Made by a program: the position numbers and the translations under genes
Notes under the pieces: generated by a model
Database searches by the model: none
Seen by the model: only the letters and a program-made list of their open reading frames with translations
What the model was told of the DNA's origin: nothing
In this document: in pieces, positions 41,097-50,553 of the stretch
How positions within the stretch are numbered: the first letter of the stretch is position 1
Layout of the letters: each line of letters begins with the position of its first letter
From: Acidobacteriota bacterium
GTDB taxonomy: Bacteria; Acidobacteriota; Vicinamibacteria; Marinacidobacterales; Marinacidobacteraceae
Assembly (NCBI GenBank): GCA_009840635.1
Contig: VXNL01000053.1
Span: forward strand, 1 to 64,000
Direction: 5' to 3'
Length of the DNA: 64,000 nt

Positions 41097-42058
41097 TCCG
41101 GCCAGTTCCCCAGGAGGGCCGCCCGGTGCTCGCTACGGGTGATCGTGCGGGTCGCGATGGCCCGAAGGTTAGCCTCCGAAAAGCGGGAGACCGCGTGTGC
41201 CGCCTGCTCCCGGTCCGCGAACACGCCGAACACCGCCGAACCGCTTCCCGACATGGCCGTCTCCAGGGCTCCGGCCGCCTTCAGGGCGCTCCGCATCCGC
41301 GAAATGGCGTCGGGAGGCCGGGTCGTTTGCAGCACGGTGGACCGTTCCAGGTCGTTCGGAAAGCACCCCGCGAGGAGCTTGCCGCTGAGTTGGGGCCCCG
41401 AGGGACCCGACTCGAGAAACCGTACCAGACTATCGGCCGGTTCGGACCCATCCTCTCGGTGTGCGGCAGCCGGCGGCTTCGGCAGGCCGCGATAGCCCTC
41501 GGGGGTCGAAATACCGAACCCCGGAATCAGCAGGACGAGCGGCAGTTCCGCCACGTCGGCCAGCGGAAAGACGTGCTCGCCACGGCCGGTGGCGAGCGCC
41601 AGCCCACCGTAAAGGAAGAAGGGAGCGTCCATCCCGACCTGGGCCAGCACGCGGTGCAGTACGCGGCGGCTCAGGCCGAGTCCGAACAGGCGGTTCAGAC
41701 CAACGAGCGCCGCCGCGGCGTTCGAGCTTCCTCCACCGAGTCCGCGGCCGGCCGGGATCGTCTTCCGGAGCCGGATGCGCGCGCCGGGGAGGCGCCGGCC
41801 CAGCAGGTCCTCGAGTCGAGATGCGGAACGAAGAACCAGGTTCGTCCGGTCGGTGGGGATGGAGGGACTGTCGCATTCCAGCCGCAGCCCCTCTCCGCCC
41901 GGTTCGAAGACGAGGGTGTCCCAGAGATCCACCGCGGCCAGCAGGGTGCGGACAGTGTGGTATCCGTCGGGCCGTCGCGCGAGGACCCGCAGGCCCAGGT
42001 TGATCTTGGCGGGAGTTCTGATTTCCAACTCGCGCGCTGCGGGATCCGGACCGGCCAT
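41075..42058 (-). CDS. ispE: 4-diphosphocytidyl-2-C-methyl-D-erythritol kinase
   Basis: A GHMP-family kinase of the MEP pathway. The 327-residue protein has RTPAKINLGLRVLARRPDGY, the glycine-rich ATP loop PAGRGLGGGSSNAAAALVGL and the third motif MSGSGSAVFGVFADRE. The last seven codons (ending AWPRG) and the stop lie inside tRNA-Gln. A LolB-like lipoprotein gene lies 15 bp upstream, as in enterobacterial lolB-ispE-prs. Confidence 0.96.
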   Translation of the reverse strand: MAGPDPAARELEIRTPAKINLGLRVLARRPDGYHTVRTLLAAVDLWDTLVFEPGGEGLRLECDSPSIPTDRTNLVLRSASRLEDLLGRRLPGARIRLRKTIPAGRGLGGGSSNAAAALVGLNRLFGLGLSRRVLHRVLAQVGMDAPFFLYGGLALATGRGEHVFPLADVAELPLVLLIPGFGISTPEGYRGLPKPPAAAHREDGSEPADSLVRFLESGPSGPQLSGKLLAGCFPNDLERSTVLQTTRPPDAISRMRSALKAAGALETAMSGSGSAVFGVFADREQAAHAVSRFSEANLRAIATRTITRSEHRAALLGNWPDGAWPRG

Positions 42059-42073
42059 GGCGAAACTGCCCGG

Positions 42074-42874
42074 TCAGCGTCCCTCGATCCGGGAGGCCCG
42101 GCTCAGTTCGCGGACCTCCGCCCGCCGGTAGCCGGGCGGCGTCCTCACCTCGAAGGAATCGGGGTGCAGGGAGGTGTTGACCTCCAGTTCCTCGACCGTC
42201 AGGGTGGCGCGCGTGCGCTCGGACTCGACCTCCACCAGGCGCGGCACCTGCCGTCCCTGCTGCCGGTAGCGGCCGGGATAGCGGGCCTCGTAACCCGGGG
42301 CCACGACGCGCCGCACCTGGCCGCCGTCCGCCGGATCGTCCCACCACACCGCGGTCCCGTTCCCGAGGACGGCGGACCCGTTCGCCGGAAGCGACCGGAG
42401 ATTCTCCGGCCCTCCCACCGGAGCGCCGCTCCCGACCAGGAGCGCAGCAATCGCCTCGCTTCCCACGGAAACCCCGAGCAGCGGTCCCGTGAATTCCTCC
42501 AATTCCTCTCCTTCCGCGAACGCCCGCTCCCCGGGCACCACGAGGCGCGCCTCGCCCGGGCTGGCCACGAGCGTCCAGCGGGAGCCGCCGACGGGAGCGA
42601 AGAGTTCCAGACGCATCGCCTCGACGGCCTCGGGGTCCGCGCCGCCGGACGGGCGGACGAACACGACCAGCAGGCGTCCCGAGAAGCGGCCGCGCTCACC
42701 TTCGCCGCGAAGGCTCACGACGGCCTGATACCGCCGCACGCCCGCGGCCAGCCTGGCCGTCTCGTCCAGCAGCCGAAACGCAGCGGTCTCGTCGAGGGGC
42801 GCCGCCGGGACCCGGACCGCCCGGGCCGCGCACCCCAGGGAAGCGGCGAGGCCCCAGAGAATCGCAAGTCGCAG
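42074..42874 (-). CDS. putative LolB-like outer-membrane lipoprotein, N-terminus unclear
   Basis: The frame encodes a mostly beta-strand secreted protein (RRYQAVVSLRGEGERGRFSG, MRLELFAPVGGSRWTLVASP). Upstream codons in the same frame encode RLAILWGLAASLGC, a good lipobox, so translation should start before 42739 (an internal ATG). No ATG, GTG or TTG exists in frame there; CTG at 42874 is the only near start. An ATG at 42891 in another frame would fit if one base in the GC run were missing or extra. The family call rests on topology and the position before ispE-prs. Confidence 0.6.
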   Translation of the reverse strand: MRLAILWGLAASLGCAARAVRVPAAPLDETAAFRLLDETARLAAGVRRYQAVVSLRGEGERGRFSGRLLVVFVRPSGGADPEAVEAMRLELFAPVGGSRWTLVASPGEARLVVPGERAFAEGEELEEFTGPLLGVSVGSEAIAALLVGSGAPVGGPENLRSLPANGSAVLGNGTAVWWDDPADGGQVRRVVAPGYEARYPGRYRQQGRQVPRLVEVESERTRATLTVEELEVNTSLHPDSFEVRTPPGYRRAEVRELSRASRIEGR

Positions 42875-42941
42875 CGCCGCGCCCCGGCCATGGGGGTGAC
42901 CGCTTCGCGGACGTTCCAGGGCGGCCGGGTCCGCCGCCGAC

Positions 42942-44969
42942 CTAGTCCCGATCGTTCCCGGCTTCCTCGATTTTTCGGGCGATCGCCTCTCGTTCGAGTT
43001 CCTGGTCGCCGTCGTGCTGGAGAGCCTTCCGCCAGAAGCGGACCGCTTCCTCGCTGTTTCCCTTCGCCCGGTACAGATCTCCGAGGTGGTCCAGAACCAC
43101 GCTGTTCTCCGGCATGCACTGCTGGGCCCGAAGCAGGTTCGGCTCCGCCAGGTTCAGGTCGCCCTGCCGGAACTGCACCCAGCCGAGACTGTCGAGGTAG
43201 GAACCGTTGTACGGGTCCTCCGCGAGCGCCCGCTGGATCAGTTCCTCGGATTCCTCGAGCCGGTCGTTCCGGTCGGCGAGCATGTATCCGAGATAGTTGA
43301 GCGCGAGGTCGTGGTCGGGCTCCGCGGCGATCACCCGGCGGAACTCCGCCTCCGCTTCCTCGAGCTTTCCCTGCCGCTCGAGCAGGGCGCCGAGCTGGAA
43401 TCGAAAGTCCGGGTCATCCGCCCGCTCTTCGAGCCAGCCGCGGGTAATCCGCTCCGCCGCCGGCAGGTCGCCCCTTTCGGCGTGGTGGCGGACCAGCGCG
43501 TGGACCGCTCCCCCCGTCTCGGGATACTCGGCCACCAGGGCCCGGAGGATTCCAAGCGCGGCGTCGCTCCGGCCTCCCGCGTTCAGCACCCGGGCCTGGA
43601 GCGCGAGCAGGCCCGGTTCCCCGGGCCGGTCCGCAATCAGCGCTTCGACCAGCACGGCTGCTTCGTCCGGCAGCCCGGCCGCCACCCGGTTCTGCACGAG
43701 GGCCACCCGATACCGGAAGGCCTCGACACTGTCCCCGGAGAGCCGGAAGGCTTCCTGGAGCGCGTCGGACGCCTCCTCGTACTCTCCGAGGTGCTCCAGC
43801 GCCTGCGCGAGTCGGGCGAGGGTTTCCCGGCGATGGCGGGAGCCGTAGGAGTCCCGGGGGAGCGCTACCACCGCCTGGAATTCCTCGGCCGCCCTGGCGT
43901 ACTCGCAGCGGGTGGCGAAGACGCCGCCGAGCGCCATTCGCGCCGGGACGCTCCGGCTGTTCTCCTCCAGCAGCCGCAGCAAGACCGCTTCCGCATCCTC
44001 GAGCTGACGCTGCTGCCTCCGCACCATCGCCAGACCCATGAGGGCTATTTCGCTGCGGGGCTCCGCCGCGAGGATCCGTTCGAAGGCCTCGGCGGCGGCC
44101 TCCAGGCGGCCCAGGCGGGCCAGGCCGTCCGCGAGGGACAGGCGGAGCGCCTGATCGTCGGGATGGTCGGCGGACCCCTTCTCGTAGAGCGCGACGACCT
44201 CGGCCAGGGCTTCGTCGGGCGACCGGCCGGGGATCCCGCGGTCGCGCAGGAGGTCGTCCACCATCTCCCGCGCTTCCGGCTGGCGCGGTTCGATGCGAAG
44301 CGATTGCAGCAGGTAGTCGAACGCCTGCTCCCTGTCTCCGGCGGACAGGCGGAGTTGCGCGAGCAGCAGCAACTCGCTGAAAGCGTCCGGAGCGCGGCGC
44401 AAGATCTCGCGAAGATGCGTCGCCGCCTCCTCGCCGCGCTGCAGGGCGGCGAGCAGCCGAGCCAGCTGGGAGCGGCTCCGGAGGTCCTCGGGGTCGAGGC
44501 GGACCGCCTCGCTCAGCGAAGCGACCGCACGCTCCGCGGCCTCGGGATCGTCCCCGGACCGGAGGCGGCGAAAGTGCACCGCGCCGAGCGCCCGGTGGGC
44601 GGCGGCGGCCTCCGGGTCCCGCTCGACCGCCTCCGCGGCCGCCGCTTCGGCGGCCTCCAGATCGCGGGTGGAGAGGCTGAGGTTGGCGATCTCGATGAGC
44701 GGATCGACCGCCTGCGGGTCGAGTTGGGCCGCCCGCCGGTAGGCGGCAATCGCCTCGTCACGCTCACCGGACATCTGCGCGAACCGGCCTTCGCCGAACA
44801 CCCGGTAAGCCTCGGCGACCGGATCGACCGCGACCGGAACGTCAACCGTGTCCTCGGCTTCGGCTTGCTGCGGCGTCTCCTCCGTGGGAACCGGGTCCTG
44901 GGCGCCGTCGGTTCTCACGGGGAACGCCACGAGAAGCGCCAGCAGCGCCCACAGGGCCATCCGGGACAT
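42942..44969 (-). CDS. secreted tetratricopeptide-repeat protein
   Basis: A 675-residue protein with an N-terminal signal segment (MALWALLALLVAFPVRTDGA) and a long array of TPR-type helical hairpins from about residue 50 to 660 (for example AIAAYRRAAQLDPQAVDPLI and YNGSYLDSLGWVQFRQGDLN). No enzymatic domain is visible. Such proteins scaffold envelope complexes. It is 67 bp upstream of the LolB-like lipoprotein frame, and the pair may act together in the envelope; this is inference. No specific ortholog is recognised. Confidence 0.85.
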   Translation of the reverse strand: MSRMALWALLALLVAFPVRTDGAQDPVPTEETPQQAEAEDTVDVPVAVDPVAEAYRVFGEGRFAQMSGERDEAIAAYRRAAQLDPQAVDPLIEIANLSLSTRDLEAAEAAAAEAVERDPEAAAAHRALGAVHFRRLRSGDDPEAAERAVASLSEAVRLDPEDLRSRSQLARLLAALQRGEEAATHLREILRRAPDAFSELLLLAQLRLSAGDREQAFDYLLQSLRIEPRQPEAREMVDDLLRDRGIPGRSPDEALAEVVALYEKGSADHPDDQALRLSLADGLARLGRLEAAAEAFERILAAEPRSEIALMGLAMVRRQQRQLEDAEAVLLRLLEENSRSVPARMALGGVFATRCEYARAAEEFQAVVALPRDSYGSRHRRETLARLAQALEHLGEYEEASDALQEAFRLSGDSVEAFRYRVALVQNRVAAGLPDEAAVLVEALIADRPGEPGLLALQARVLNAGGRSDAALGILRALVAEYPETGGAVHALVRHHAERGDLPAAERITRGWLEERADDPDFRFQLGALLERQGKLEEAEAEFRRVIAAEPDHDLALNYLGYMLADRNDRLEESEELIQRALAEDPYNGSYLDSLGWVQFRQGDLNLAEPNLLRAQQCMPENSVVLDHLGDLYRAKGNSEEAVRFWRKALQHDGDQELEREAIARKIEEAGNDRD

Positions 44970-45064
44970 GGACCGGGGAATTTATCGCTGCCGGCCCAGG
45001 TCCGGGAACGCCCGTCTGCCCGGTTGCACCGGGAAGAGAGAAACCTCCGGCAGGTCCGCGCCGT

Positions 45065-45110
45065 GCGCGGCGCGGAGCGCCGCGCGTGCCGGTCTGAAGA
45101 CCGGCGTTCC
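45065..45110. repeat. dispersed double-hairpin repeat
   Basis: Two adjacent perfect stems: 45065-45073 with 45077-45085, and 45088-45094 with 45099-45105 (TGAA tetraloop), followed by GTTCC. The same two-hairpin plan with a TGAA loop and the same flank (CGTGCC...GGCGCTCC) occurs in the 81-bp units at 52946-53160. It lies in the purH-TPR spacer. Confidence 0.65.
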
Positions 45111-45112
45111 CC

Positions 45113-46696
45113 TCAATGCCGGAAGTGGCGCGCGCCAGTCAAGACCATCGCCAGACCCCACGCGTCGGCGGCGTCGATGACCTCCTGGTCCCTGACGGAG
45201 CCGCCCGGCTGGATCACCGCGGTGATCCCGGCGTCGGCCAGCACCTCGAGCCCGTCCGCGAACGGGAAGAACGCGTCCGACGCCGCGACGGCGCCCTCGA
45301 CCGGGGACTGGGCCTTTTCGATCGCGAGCCGGCAGGAGTCGAGCCGGCTCATCTGGCCCGCGCCCACCCCCAGCAGCGCGCTTCCACGCCCCACCACGAT
45401 GGCGTTCGACTTCACGTGTTTCGCGGCCTGCCAGACGAACCGCAGGCCCTCCCATTCGGCCTCCGAGGGCTCCCGCCGGGTGGCTACCCGGTAAGCGGAT
45501 TCCTCGTCGCCGCGGTCCCAGTCCTGGACCAGCAGTCCGCCCGCCACCCGCGCGAAATAACGCCCCCCGGGCGCGAAACCCCGAAGGTCCCTCATCTCGA
45601 TCAGCCGCAGGTTCTTCTTCCGCCGGAGCCGGGCGAAGGCGTCGGGATGGAACGAGGGGGCCGCGATGGCTTCCAGGAAGGTCGAGGCCATTTCCTTGGC
45701 GGTGTCCAGATCGACCTCGCGGCTCAGCGCCACGATGCCGCCGAAGGCGGACACCGGATCGGTGGCCCGGGCGGCCCGGTACGCCTCCACCAGCGTGCCC
45801 GCGACCGCGGCGCCGGCCGGATTCGAATGCTTGATGATCGCCGCGGCGGCTTCGCTGTCCTCACGGGAGTTCGCCAGGTCGGCGACCAGCCGCACGGCGG
45901 CGTCGAGATCCAGGATGTTGTTGTAGGAGAGCTCCTTGCCGTGGAGCTTCCGGGCGCCCGGGATCCCGGCGGGCCCGGATCCCGGATCGCGATAGAGCGC
46001 GGCCGTCTGGTGCGGGTTCTCGCCGTAGCGGAGCTCGGCCACCCGCGCGAACTCGAGGGACACCCGCTCGGGGAAGTCCTCCCCGGCGCCGTCCCCGGCG
46101 AACGAACCCGCGACCGCCCGGTCGTAGGCCGCGGTCGCGGCGAATGCCGTCCCCGCCAGCCGGCGGCGAAGGGCGTGTCCGACGCCGGGGTCGGGATCGT
46201 CGAGGGCGGCGAGCACCGCCGGGTACTCGCCCGGATCCACGACCACCGTCACGTCGGGCCAGTTCTTGGCCGCCGCGCGGACCAGGCAGGGGCCGCCGAT
46301 GTCGATGTTCTCCCTCAGCTCGTCGTCCCCAGCTCCCCGGGCGAGGGTCTCCTCGAAGGGGTAGAAGTTGACGGCGACGACGTCGATGGGCCGGATGCCG
46401 AGCGACTCGAGCGACTCGAGATCGTCCGGGCGGGAGCGCCGGGCGAGGATCCCCCCGTGGATCCGCGGATGGAGGGTCTTGACGCGGCCGTCGAGGATCT
46501 CGGGATGCCCGGTCACCTCGGAAACCTCGAGCACGGCGATGCCGGAGTCTCGGAGAAAGCGCGCCGTGCCGCCGCTGGCCACGATCTCGAATCCGCGCTC
46601 GACCAGCCCCCGGGCGAAGGCGTCGAGCCCCTCCTTGCGGCTGACGCTGAGCAGGGCTCGGCGCGGACGGTTGTTGGGGTCTTGCGATTCACTCAT
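45113..46696 (-). CDS. purH: bifunctional AICAR formyltransferase/IMP cyclohydrolase
   Basis: Catalyses the last two steps of IMP synthesis. From the ATG at 46696 it has 527 residues. The N-terminal MGS-fold cyclohydrolase shows RRALLSVSRKEGLDAFARGL and VKTLHPRIHGGIL; the AICAR transformylase domain has RYGENPHQTAALYRD, IIKHSNPAGAAVAG and the C-terminal SDAFFPFADGLEVLADAGIT with IQPGGSVRDQEVI. It is divergent from selA with a 95-bp spacer. Confidence 0.98.
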   Translation of the reverse strand: MSESQDPNNRPRRALLSVSRKEGLDAFARGLVERGFEIVASGGTARFLRDSGIAVLEVSEVTGHPEILDGRVKTLHPRIHGGILARRSRPDDLESLESLGIRPIDVVAVNFYPFEETLARGAGDDELRENIDIGGPCLVRAAAKNWPDVTVVVDPGEYPAVLAALDDPDPGVGHALRRRLAGTAFAATAAYDRAVAGSFAGDGAGEDFPERVSLEFARVAELRYGENPHQTAALYRDPGSGPAGIPGARKLHGKELSYNNILDLDAAVRLVADLANSREDSEAAAAIIKHSNPAGAAVAGTLVEAYRAARATDPVSAFGGIVALSREVDLDTAKEMASTFLEAIAAPSFHPDAFARLRRKKNLRLIEMRDLRGFAPGGRYFARVAGGLLVQDWDRGDEESAYRVATRREPSEAEWEGLRFVWQAAKHVKSNAIVVGRGSALLGVGAGQMSRLDSCRLAIEKAQSPVEGAVAASDAFFPFADGLEVLADAGITAVIQPGGSVRDQEVIDAADAWGLAMVLTGARHFRH

Positions 46697-46749
46697 GGGC
46701 CGGACGGCGGCGGATGCTAGCAGGGGCCCGCGACCTCCCGAGTACTCTT

Positions 46750-46769
46750 GGAAGCCGGCGCCGGCTTCC
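46750..46769. promoter_or_regulatory. 20-bp perfect palindrome between purH and selA
   Basis: A 20-bp perfect palindrome sits in the 95-bp divergent spacer, 22 bp before the selA start and 53 bp before the purH start. It could be an operator or a hairpin on either transcript. No known regulator site was recognised. Confidence 0.4.
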
Positions 46770-46791
46770 CCCATCGCGGCGTCCCGATTCC

Positions 46792-48228
46792 GTGTCCGAA
46801 AGCCAGCCAGCCGCCCTCGCGCAGCTCCCCGCGGTGGGCCGGCTTCTCGAGACGGCGCGGTTCCGGAGCCTCGCGGACGCCTTCGGGAGACCGCTCGTCA
46901 CCGCCGCGCTCCGCACCGAGATTTCGGAGCTTCGCCGGGCGCTGCGGGCGGCGGCCGTTCCGGCGGGCTTCTCCCGCAATCCCGAAGCCTGGCTCGCCGC
47001 GGCCGTCGAGTCGCGGCTCGAGCGGGCCGCCGGGCCGGACCTCCGGCGGGTGATCAACGCCACCGGCGTGGTCGTCCACACCAACCTGGGGAGGGCGCCG
47101 CTGTCCGAGCGCGCCGCGCAGGCCGTCTTCCGCGCCGCGAGCGGTTACTCCGACCTCGAGTTCGATCTCGCCTCCGGCGCCCGGGGGAGCCGCCAGGAGC
47201 ACCTCGGCGGTCTCTTCGAAGCCATGTTTCCCGGAAAGGCCTCGGCCGTTACCGGGAATGCCGCCGGCGGAGTCCTGCTGGCGCTCGACACCCTCGCCGC
47301 CGGGAAAGACGTGGTGGTGTCCCGGGGGGAACTGGTCGAGATCGGAGACTCCTTCCGGATCCCCGACATCCTGAAGAAGAGCGGCGCGCGGCTCGTCGAG
47401 GTCGGAACGACCAACCGGACCCGCCTCGACGACTACCGGCGCGCCATCACCGGGAGCCAGGGAGAGGTCGGCGCACTGCTCAAGGTGCATCAGTCCAACT
47501 TCCGGATCGTCGGCTTCACCGAGGCGGCGTCGACCGCCGACCTCGTTGCGCTGGGGGCGGAGTTCGGGATCCCCGTCATCGAGGACTTCGGCAGCGGCAA
47601 CCTCCAGCCCCTGACCGAGCTCGGAGTGGACGGCGCCGGGAACGAACCGACCCTCGCGGATCGGGTCGCGTCGGGCGCCGACCTCGTCATCTTCTCGGGA
47701 GACAAGCTGTTCGGAGGACCCCAGGCCGGAATCCTGCTGGGGACCGCAGAGGTCATCCGAGCCTGTCGCAAGAATCCGCTCGCGCGGGCGCTGCGCCCCG
47801 ACAAGATGGCCATCGCCGGGCTCCAGGCAACGCTCTGGAGCCACCTGACCGGACGCGCCCGCCGTGAGGTTCCGGTGATCCGCGCCATCGCGCGGCCGCT
47901 CGAGGAGATCGCGGCGGCCGCGGAACGCCTGCGCGACTCGCTCGGGCCTGCCGGAGGCTGGAATGTGGAAGTGGTTGCGGAGACTTCCCGAATCGGGGGC
48001 GGGGCGGCTCCGGGAGCGGGTCTACTGACCCGCTGCCTGGCTCTCTCCCGCATCGGAACCGAGGCCGAAGAGATTCGCCGGAAGCTGCTCCGGAGCGACC
48101 CGCCGGTGGTCGCCCGCATCGTGGACGACCGGGTGCTCCTCGACCTGCGCACCGTTCCGCCGGAAGAGAACGACGAGCTGCTGGCGGCCCTCCAGTCGCT
48201 GGTGGATGAGCCTGATTCCCCGGGCTGA
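46792..48228 (+). CDS. selA: L-seryl-tRNA(Sec) selenium transferase
   Basis: A PLP enzyme that converts seryl-tRNA(Sec) to selenocysteinyl-tRNA(Sec) with selenophosphate. The 478-residue chain starts at GTG 46792 and has the N-terminal tRNA-binding part, INATGVVVHTNLGRAPLSE, and the PLP lysine in IFSGDKLFGGPQAGI (K305). SelD is encoded at 55126; selB and tRNA-Sec are not in the window. No strong SD sequence is seen, so an upstream start is possible but would extend into the spacer. Confidence 0.97.
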   Translation: MSESQPAALAQLPAVGRLLETARFRSLADAFGRPLVTAALRTEISELRRALRAAAVPAGFSRNPEAWLAAAVESRLERAAGPDLRRVINATGVVVHTNLGRAPLSERAAQAVFRAASGYSDLEFDLASGARGSRQEHLGGLFEAMFPGKASAVTGNAAGGVLLALDTLAAGKDVVVSRGELVEIGDSFRIPDILKKSGARLVEVGTTNRTRLDDYRRAITGSQGEVGALLKVHQSNFRIVGFTEAASTADLVALGAEFGIPVIEDFGSGNLQPLTELGVDGAGNEPTLADRVASGADLVIFSGDKLFGGPQAGILLGTAEVIRACRKNPLARALRPDKMAIAGLQATLWSHLTGRARREVPVIRAIARPLEEIAAAAERLRDSLGPAGGWNVEVVAETSRIGGGAAPGAGLLTRCLALSRIGTEAEEIRRKLLRSDPPVVARIVDDRVLLDLRTVPPEENDELLAALQSLVDEPDSPG

Positions 48229-48267
48229 ATCCGGCCCATCCACAAAGTACCCTTCCCGGACCGCCGC

Positions 48268-48519
48268 ATGATTCCCGTCCACGAACGATCCGGCCAGGAC
48301 GCTCCCGCGAACCCCGCCGGCATCCTCTTCATCAACGGGAAAGAGCGTGCGGTGCCGCAGCCGGCGTCGGTGCGGGGCGCCCTCGAGGCGCTCGGGCTTC
48401 TGAGCCGCCCGGTCGCGGTCGAGCTCAACGGGCGCCTGGTGCGCCGCGCCGATCAGGAGACGACCGCGCTGAAAGCGGGGGACCGCGTGGAAATCGTGAG
48501 TTTCGTGGGCGGTGGCTGA
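48268..48519 (+). CDS. thiS: sulfur carrier protein ThiS
   Basis: A ubiquitin-fold sulfur carrier for thiazole synthesis. The 83-residue protein has an N-terminal extension of about 18 residues, the core [20 protein letters not shown] and [12 protein letters not shown], and the functional C-terminal GG (SFVGGG). Overlaps thiG by 8 bp; the two are translated together. Confidence 0.95.
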   Translation: MIPVHERSGQDAPANPAGILFINGKERAVPQPASVRGALEALGLLSRPVAVELNGRLVRRADQETTALKAGDRVEIVSFVGGG

Positions 48520-49303
48520 GGTGACTGCGGTCGAAGACTCCCCGCTCGCGCTGGGCGGGCACACCTTCCAATCCCGCCTGATCCTGGGCACCGGCAAGTA
48601 CGCGTCGCTTCCGCTGATGCGGGACTGTCACGCCGCTTCCGGGTGCGAGATGGTGACGGTCGCGGTCCGCCGGGTGGACCTCGATGCCGAAGAGACCCTG
48701 CTCGACTACATCCCCCGTGACCGCTACACGCTGCTCCCCAACACCGCGGACTGCTTCACCGCCCGTGAAGCGATCCGCACGTCGCACCTCGCCCGGGAGG
48801 CCGGACTCTCGAACTGGATCAAGCTGGAGGTCATCGGCGACCGGAAGACGCTCTACCCGGACAACGAGGAACTCCTGATCGCTACCCGCGAACTGGTCGC
48901 CGACGGATTCGTGGTGCTTCCTTACACGAGCGACGACGTGGTGGTCGCCCAGAAGCTCGAGCAGGCCGGCGCCGCCGCGGTGATGCCGCTGGGAGCCCCC
49001 ATCGGCTCCGGTCTCGGGATCCAGAACCGCAACAACATCGCGTTCATCCGCGAGGCAGTCTCGGTGCCGGTCATCGTGGACGCCGGCGTGGGAACCGCGT
49101 CCGACGTCACGGTGGCGATGGAGCTGGGCGCCGACGGGGTGCTCCTGAACACCGCGGTCGCGGCCGCCCGGGAGCCGGTGAAGATGGCCGAGGCGATGAA
49201 GCTCGCCGTCGAGGCCGGGCGGCTCTCCTGGCTCGCGGGACGGATGCCCCGCCGCCGCTACGCCACCGCGTCCTCGCCCCCGGCGGACGCGCCGCTCGCC
49301 TAA
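48512..49303 (+). CDS. thiG: thiazole synthase
   Basis: Forms the thiazole phosphate moiety of thiamine from DXP, dehydroglycine and ThiS-thiocarboxylate. The 263-residue TIM-barrel protein starts at GTG 48512 and shows [20 protein letters not shown], the Schiff-base lysine in [10 protein letters not shown], and [20 protein letters not shown] for phosphate binding. thiH/thiO, thiE and thiF were not seen nearby. Confidence 0.97.
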   Translation: MAEVTAVEDSPLALGGHTFQSRLILGTGKYASLPLMRDCHAASGCEMVTVAVRRVDLDAEETLLDYIPRDRYTLLPNTADCFTAREAIRTSHLAREAGLSNWIKLEVIGDRKTLYPDNEELLIATRELVADGFVVLPYTSDDVVVAQKLEQAGAAAVMPLGAPIGSGLGIQNRNNIAFIREAVSVPVIVDAGVGTASDVTVAMELGADGVLLNTAVAAAREPVKMAEAMKLAVEAGRLSWLAGRMPRRRYATASSPPADAPLA

Positions 49304-49309
49304 CAGCTA

Positions 49310-50080
49310 GTGCCAACCGCCTCCCGCAAGAAGGCCCGGGCCGCACGGAACGAGCAGACTCCGGACAGCCAGGCCGCGGAGCGGGCCCTCCGGCGGCGTA
49401 CCGGACGGATCGTCCGGGCGCTCGCGAAGGAGTACTCGGCGGCCGAGTGCGCGCTGCTGCACGACTCCGCCCTCCAGTTGCTGGTCGCCACCATCCTCTC
49501 GGCGCAGTGCACCGACCGCCGGGTGAACATGGTCACCCCGGCGCTCTTCGCCCGCTACCCGACGGCGGATGACTTCGCCGACGCCGACCCCGACGAGTTG
49601 GAGGAGATGATCCATTCGACGGGTTTCTTCCGGAACAAGACCCGTTCCATCATGGGCGCCTGCCAGCGGATCCGCGACGACTTCGCCGGCGAGGTGCCGG
49701 ACAACATGGAGGACCTTCTGACCCTGCCCGGCGTCGCCCGGAAGACCGCGAACGTCGTCCTCGGCACCTGGTTCGGGAAGAACGAAGGGGTGGTGGTGGA
49801 CACCCACGTCTTCCGCATCTCGCATCGCCTGGGCCTCGCGCCGAAGAAGACGACGAACCACACGGAGCAACGGCTGATGGCGCTCGTCCCGCGCCGCGAA
49901 TGGACCAACTTCAGCCACCGGGTGATCCTCCACGGCCGGGCCATCTGCGACGCCCGAAACCCGAAATGCCGGGAATGCACGCTGGAGAGCATGTGTCCCA
50001 GGAACGGAGTCGAACCGCCGCCGTCGGAGCGCGTCCGGACTCCCGGCCGGCGGCGCGCCGGGCGCCCGGCCTCCGCATGA
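49310..50080 (+). CDS. nth: endonuclease III
   Basis: A bifunctional DNA glycosylase/AP lyase for oxidised pyrimidines. The 256-residue product has the HhH with the catalytic lysine (LTLPGVARKTANVVLG), the catalytic aspartate (VVVDTHVFR) and the C-x6-C-x2-C-x5-C iron-sulfur set (CDARNPKCRECTLESMC). The GTG start is 6 bp after thiG. It overlaps the next gene as ATGA. Confidence 0.96.
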   Translation: MPTASRKKARAARNEQTPDSQAAERALRRRTGRIVRALAKEYSAAECALLHDSALQLLVATILSAQCTDRRVNMVTPALFARYPTADDFADADPDELEEMIHSTGFFRNKTRSIMGACQRIRDDFAGEVPDNMEDLLTLPGVARKTANVVLGTWFGKNEGVVVDTHVFRISHRLGLAPKKTTNHTEQRLMALVPRREWTNFSHRVILHGRAICDARNPKCRECTLESMCPRNGVEPPPSERVRTPGRRRAGRPASA

Positions 50081-50553
50081 ATCCGCGCAAGACCCTCTAT
50101 CTGGCCAATCCGTACGGCTTCTCGGAAGGACAGCGGGCGGGACCGCTCAAGGAGCTCGTCCGCGCGCTGGAGGCGCTGGGCGTCGAGGTCTGGGAGCCTT
50201 TCGCCCGCAACAACCAGGTGGATCGGGCCGCCCCGGGTTGGGCGTACCGGATCGGCCAGGCGGATCTCAGCGACGTGCGGGACGCCGACGGATTCTTCGC
50301 GGTGGTGAACGGCTGTCCCCCGGATGAGGGGGTCATGGTGGAACTCGGGATGGCGGTCGCCTGGCGGAAGCCGGTGTTCCTGTTCCGCGACGATTTCCGG
50401 CGCTCTACGGACAGCGAGGAGTACCCGCTGAACCTGATGCTCTTCACCGGCCTGCCGGAGATCGGCTGGGAGGCGAACTGGTACTCGTCCGTCGAGGAGA
50501 TCGCCGATCCGGACAAGGCGCTCGCCCGCTGGCTGCGCCAGCAACCAGCCTGA
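50077..50553 (+). CDS. nucleoside 2-deoxyribosyltransferase-like protein
   Basis: A 158-residue protein of the nucleoside 2-deoxyribosyltransferase fold: LYLANPYGFSEGQRAGPLKE, GVEVWEPFARN, the DADGFFAVVNGCPPDEGVMV stretch with the position of the catalytic glutamate, and VELGMAVAWRKPVFLFRDDF. It could exchange bases between deoxynucleosides, or act as a hydrolase on a modified or damaged nucleotide, which fits its overlap with the base-excision gene nth. The activity is not proven by sequence. Confidence 0.85.
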   Translation: MNPRKTLYLANPYGFSEGQRAGPLKELVRALEALGVEVWEPFARNNQVDRAAPGWAYRIGQADLSDVRDADGFFAVVNGCPPDEGVMVELGMAVAWRKPVFLFRDDFRRSTDSEEYPLNLMLFTGLPEIGWEANWYSSVEEIADPDKALARWLRQQPA

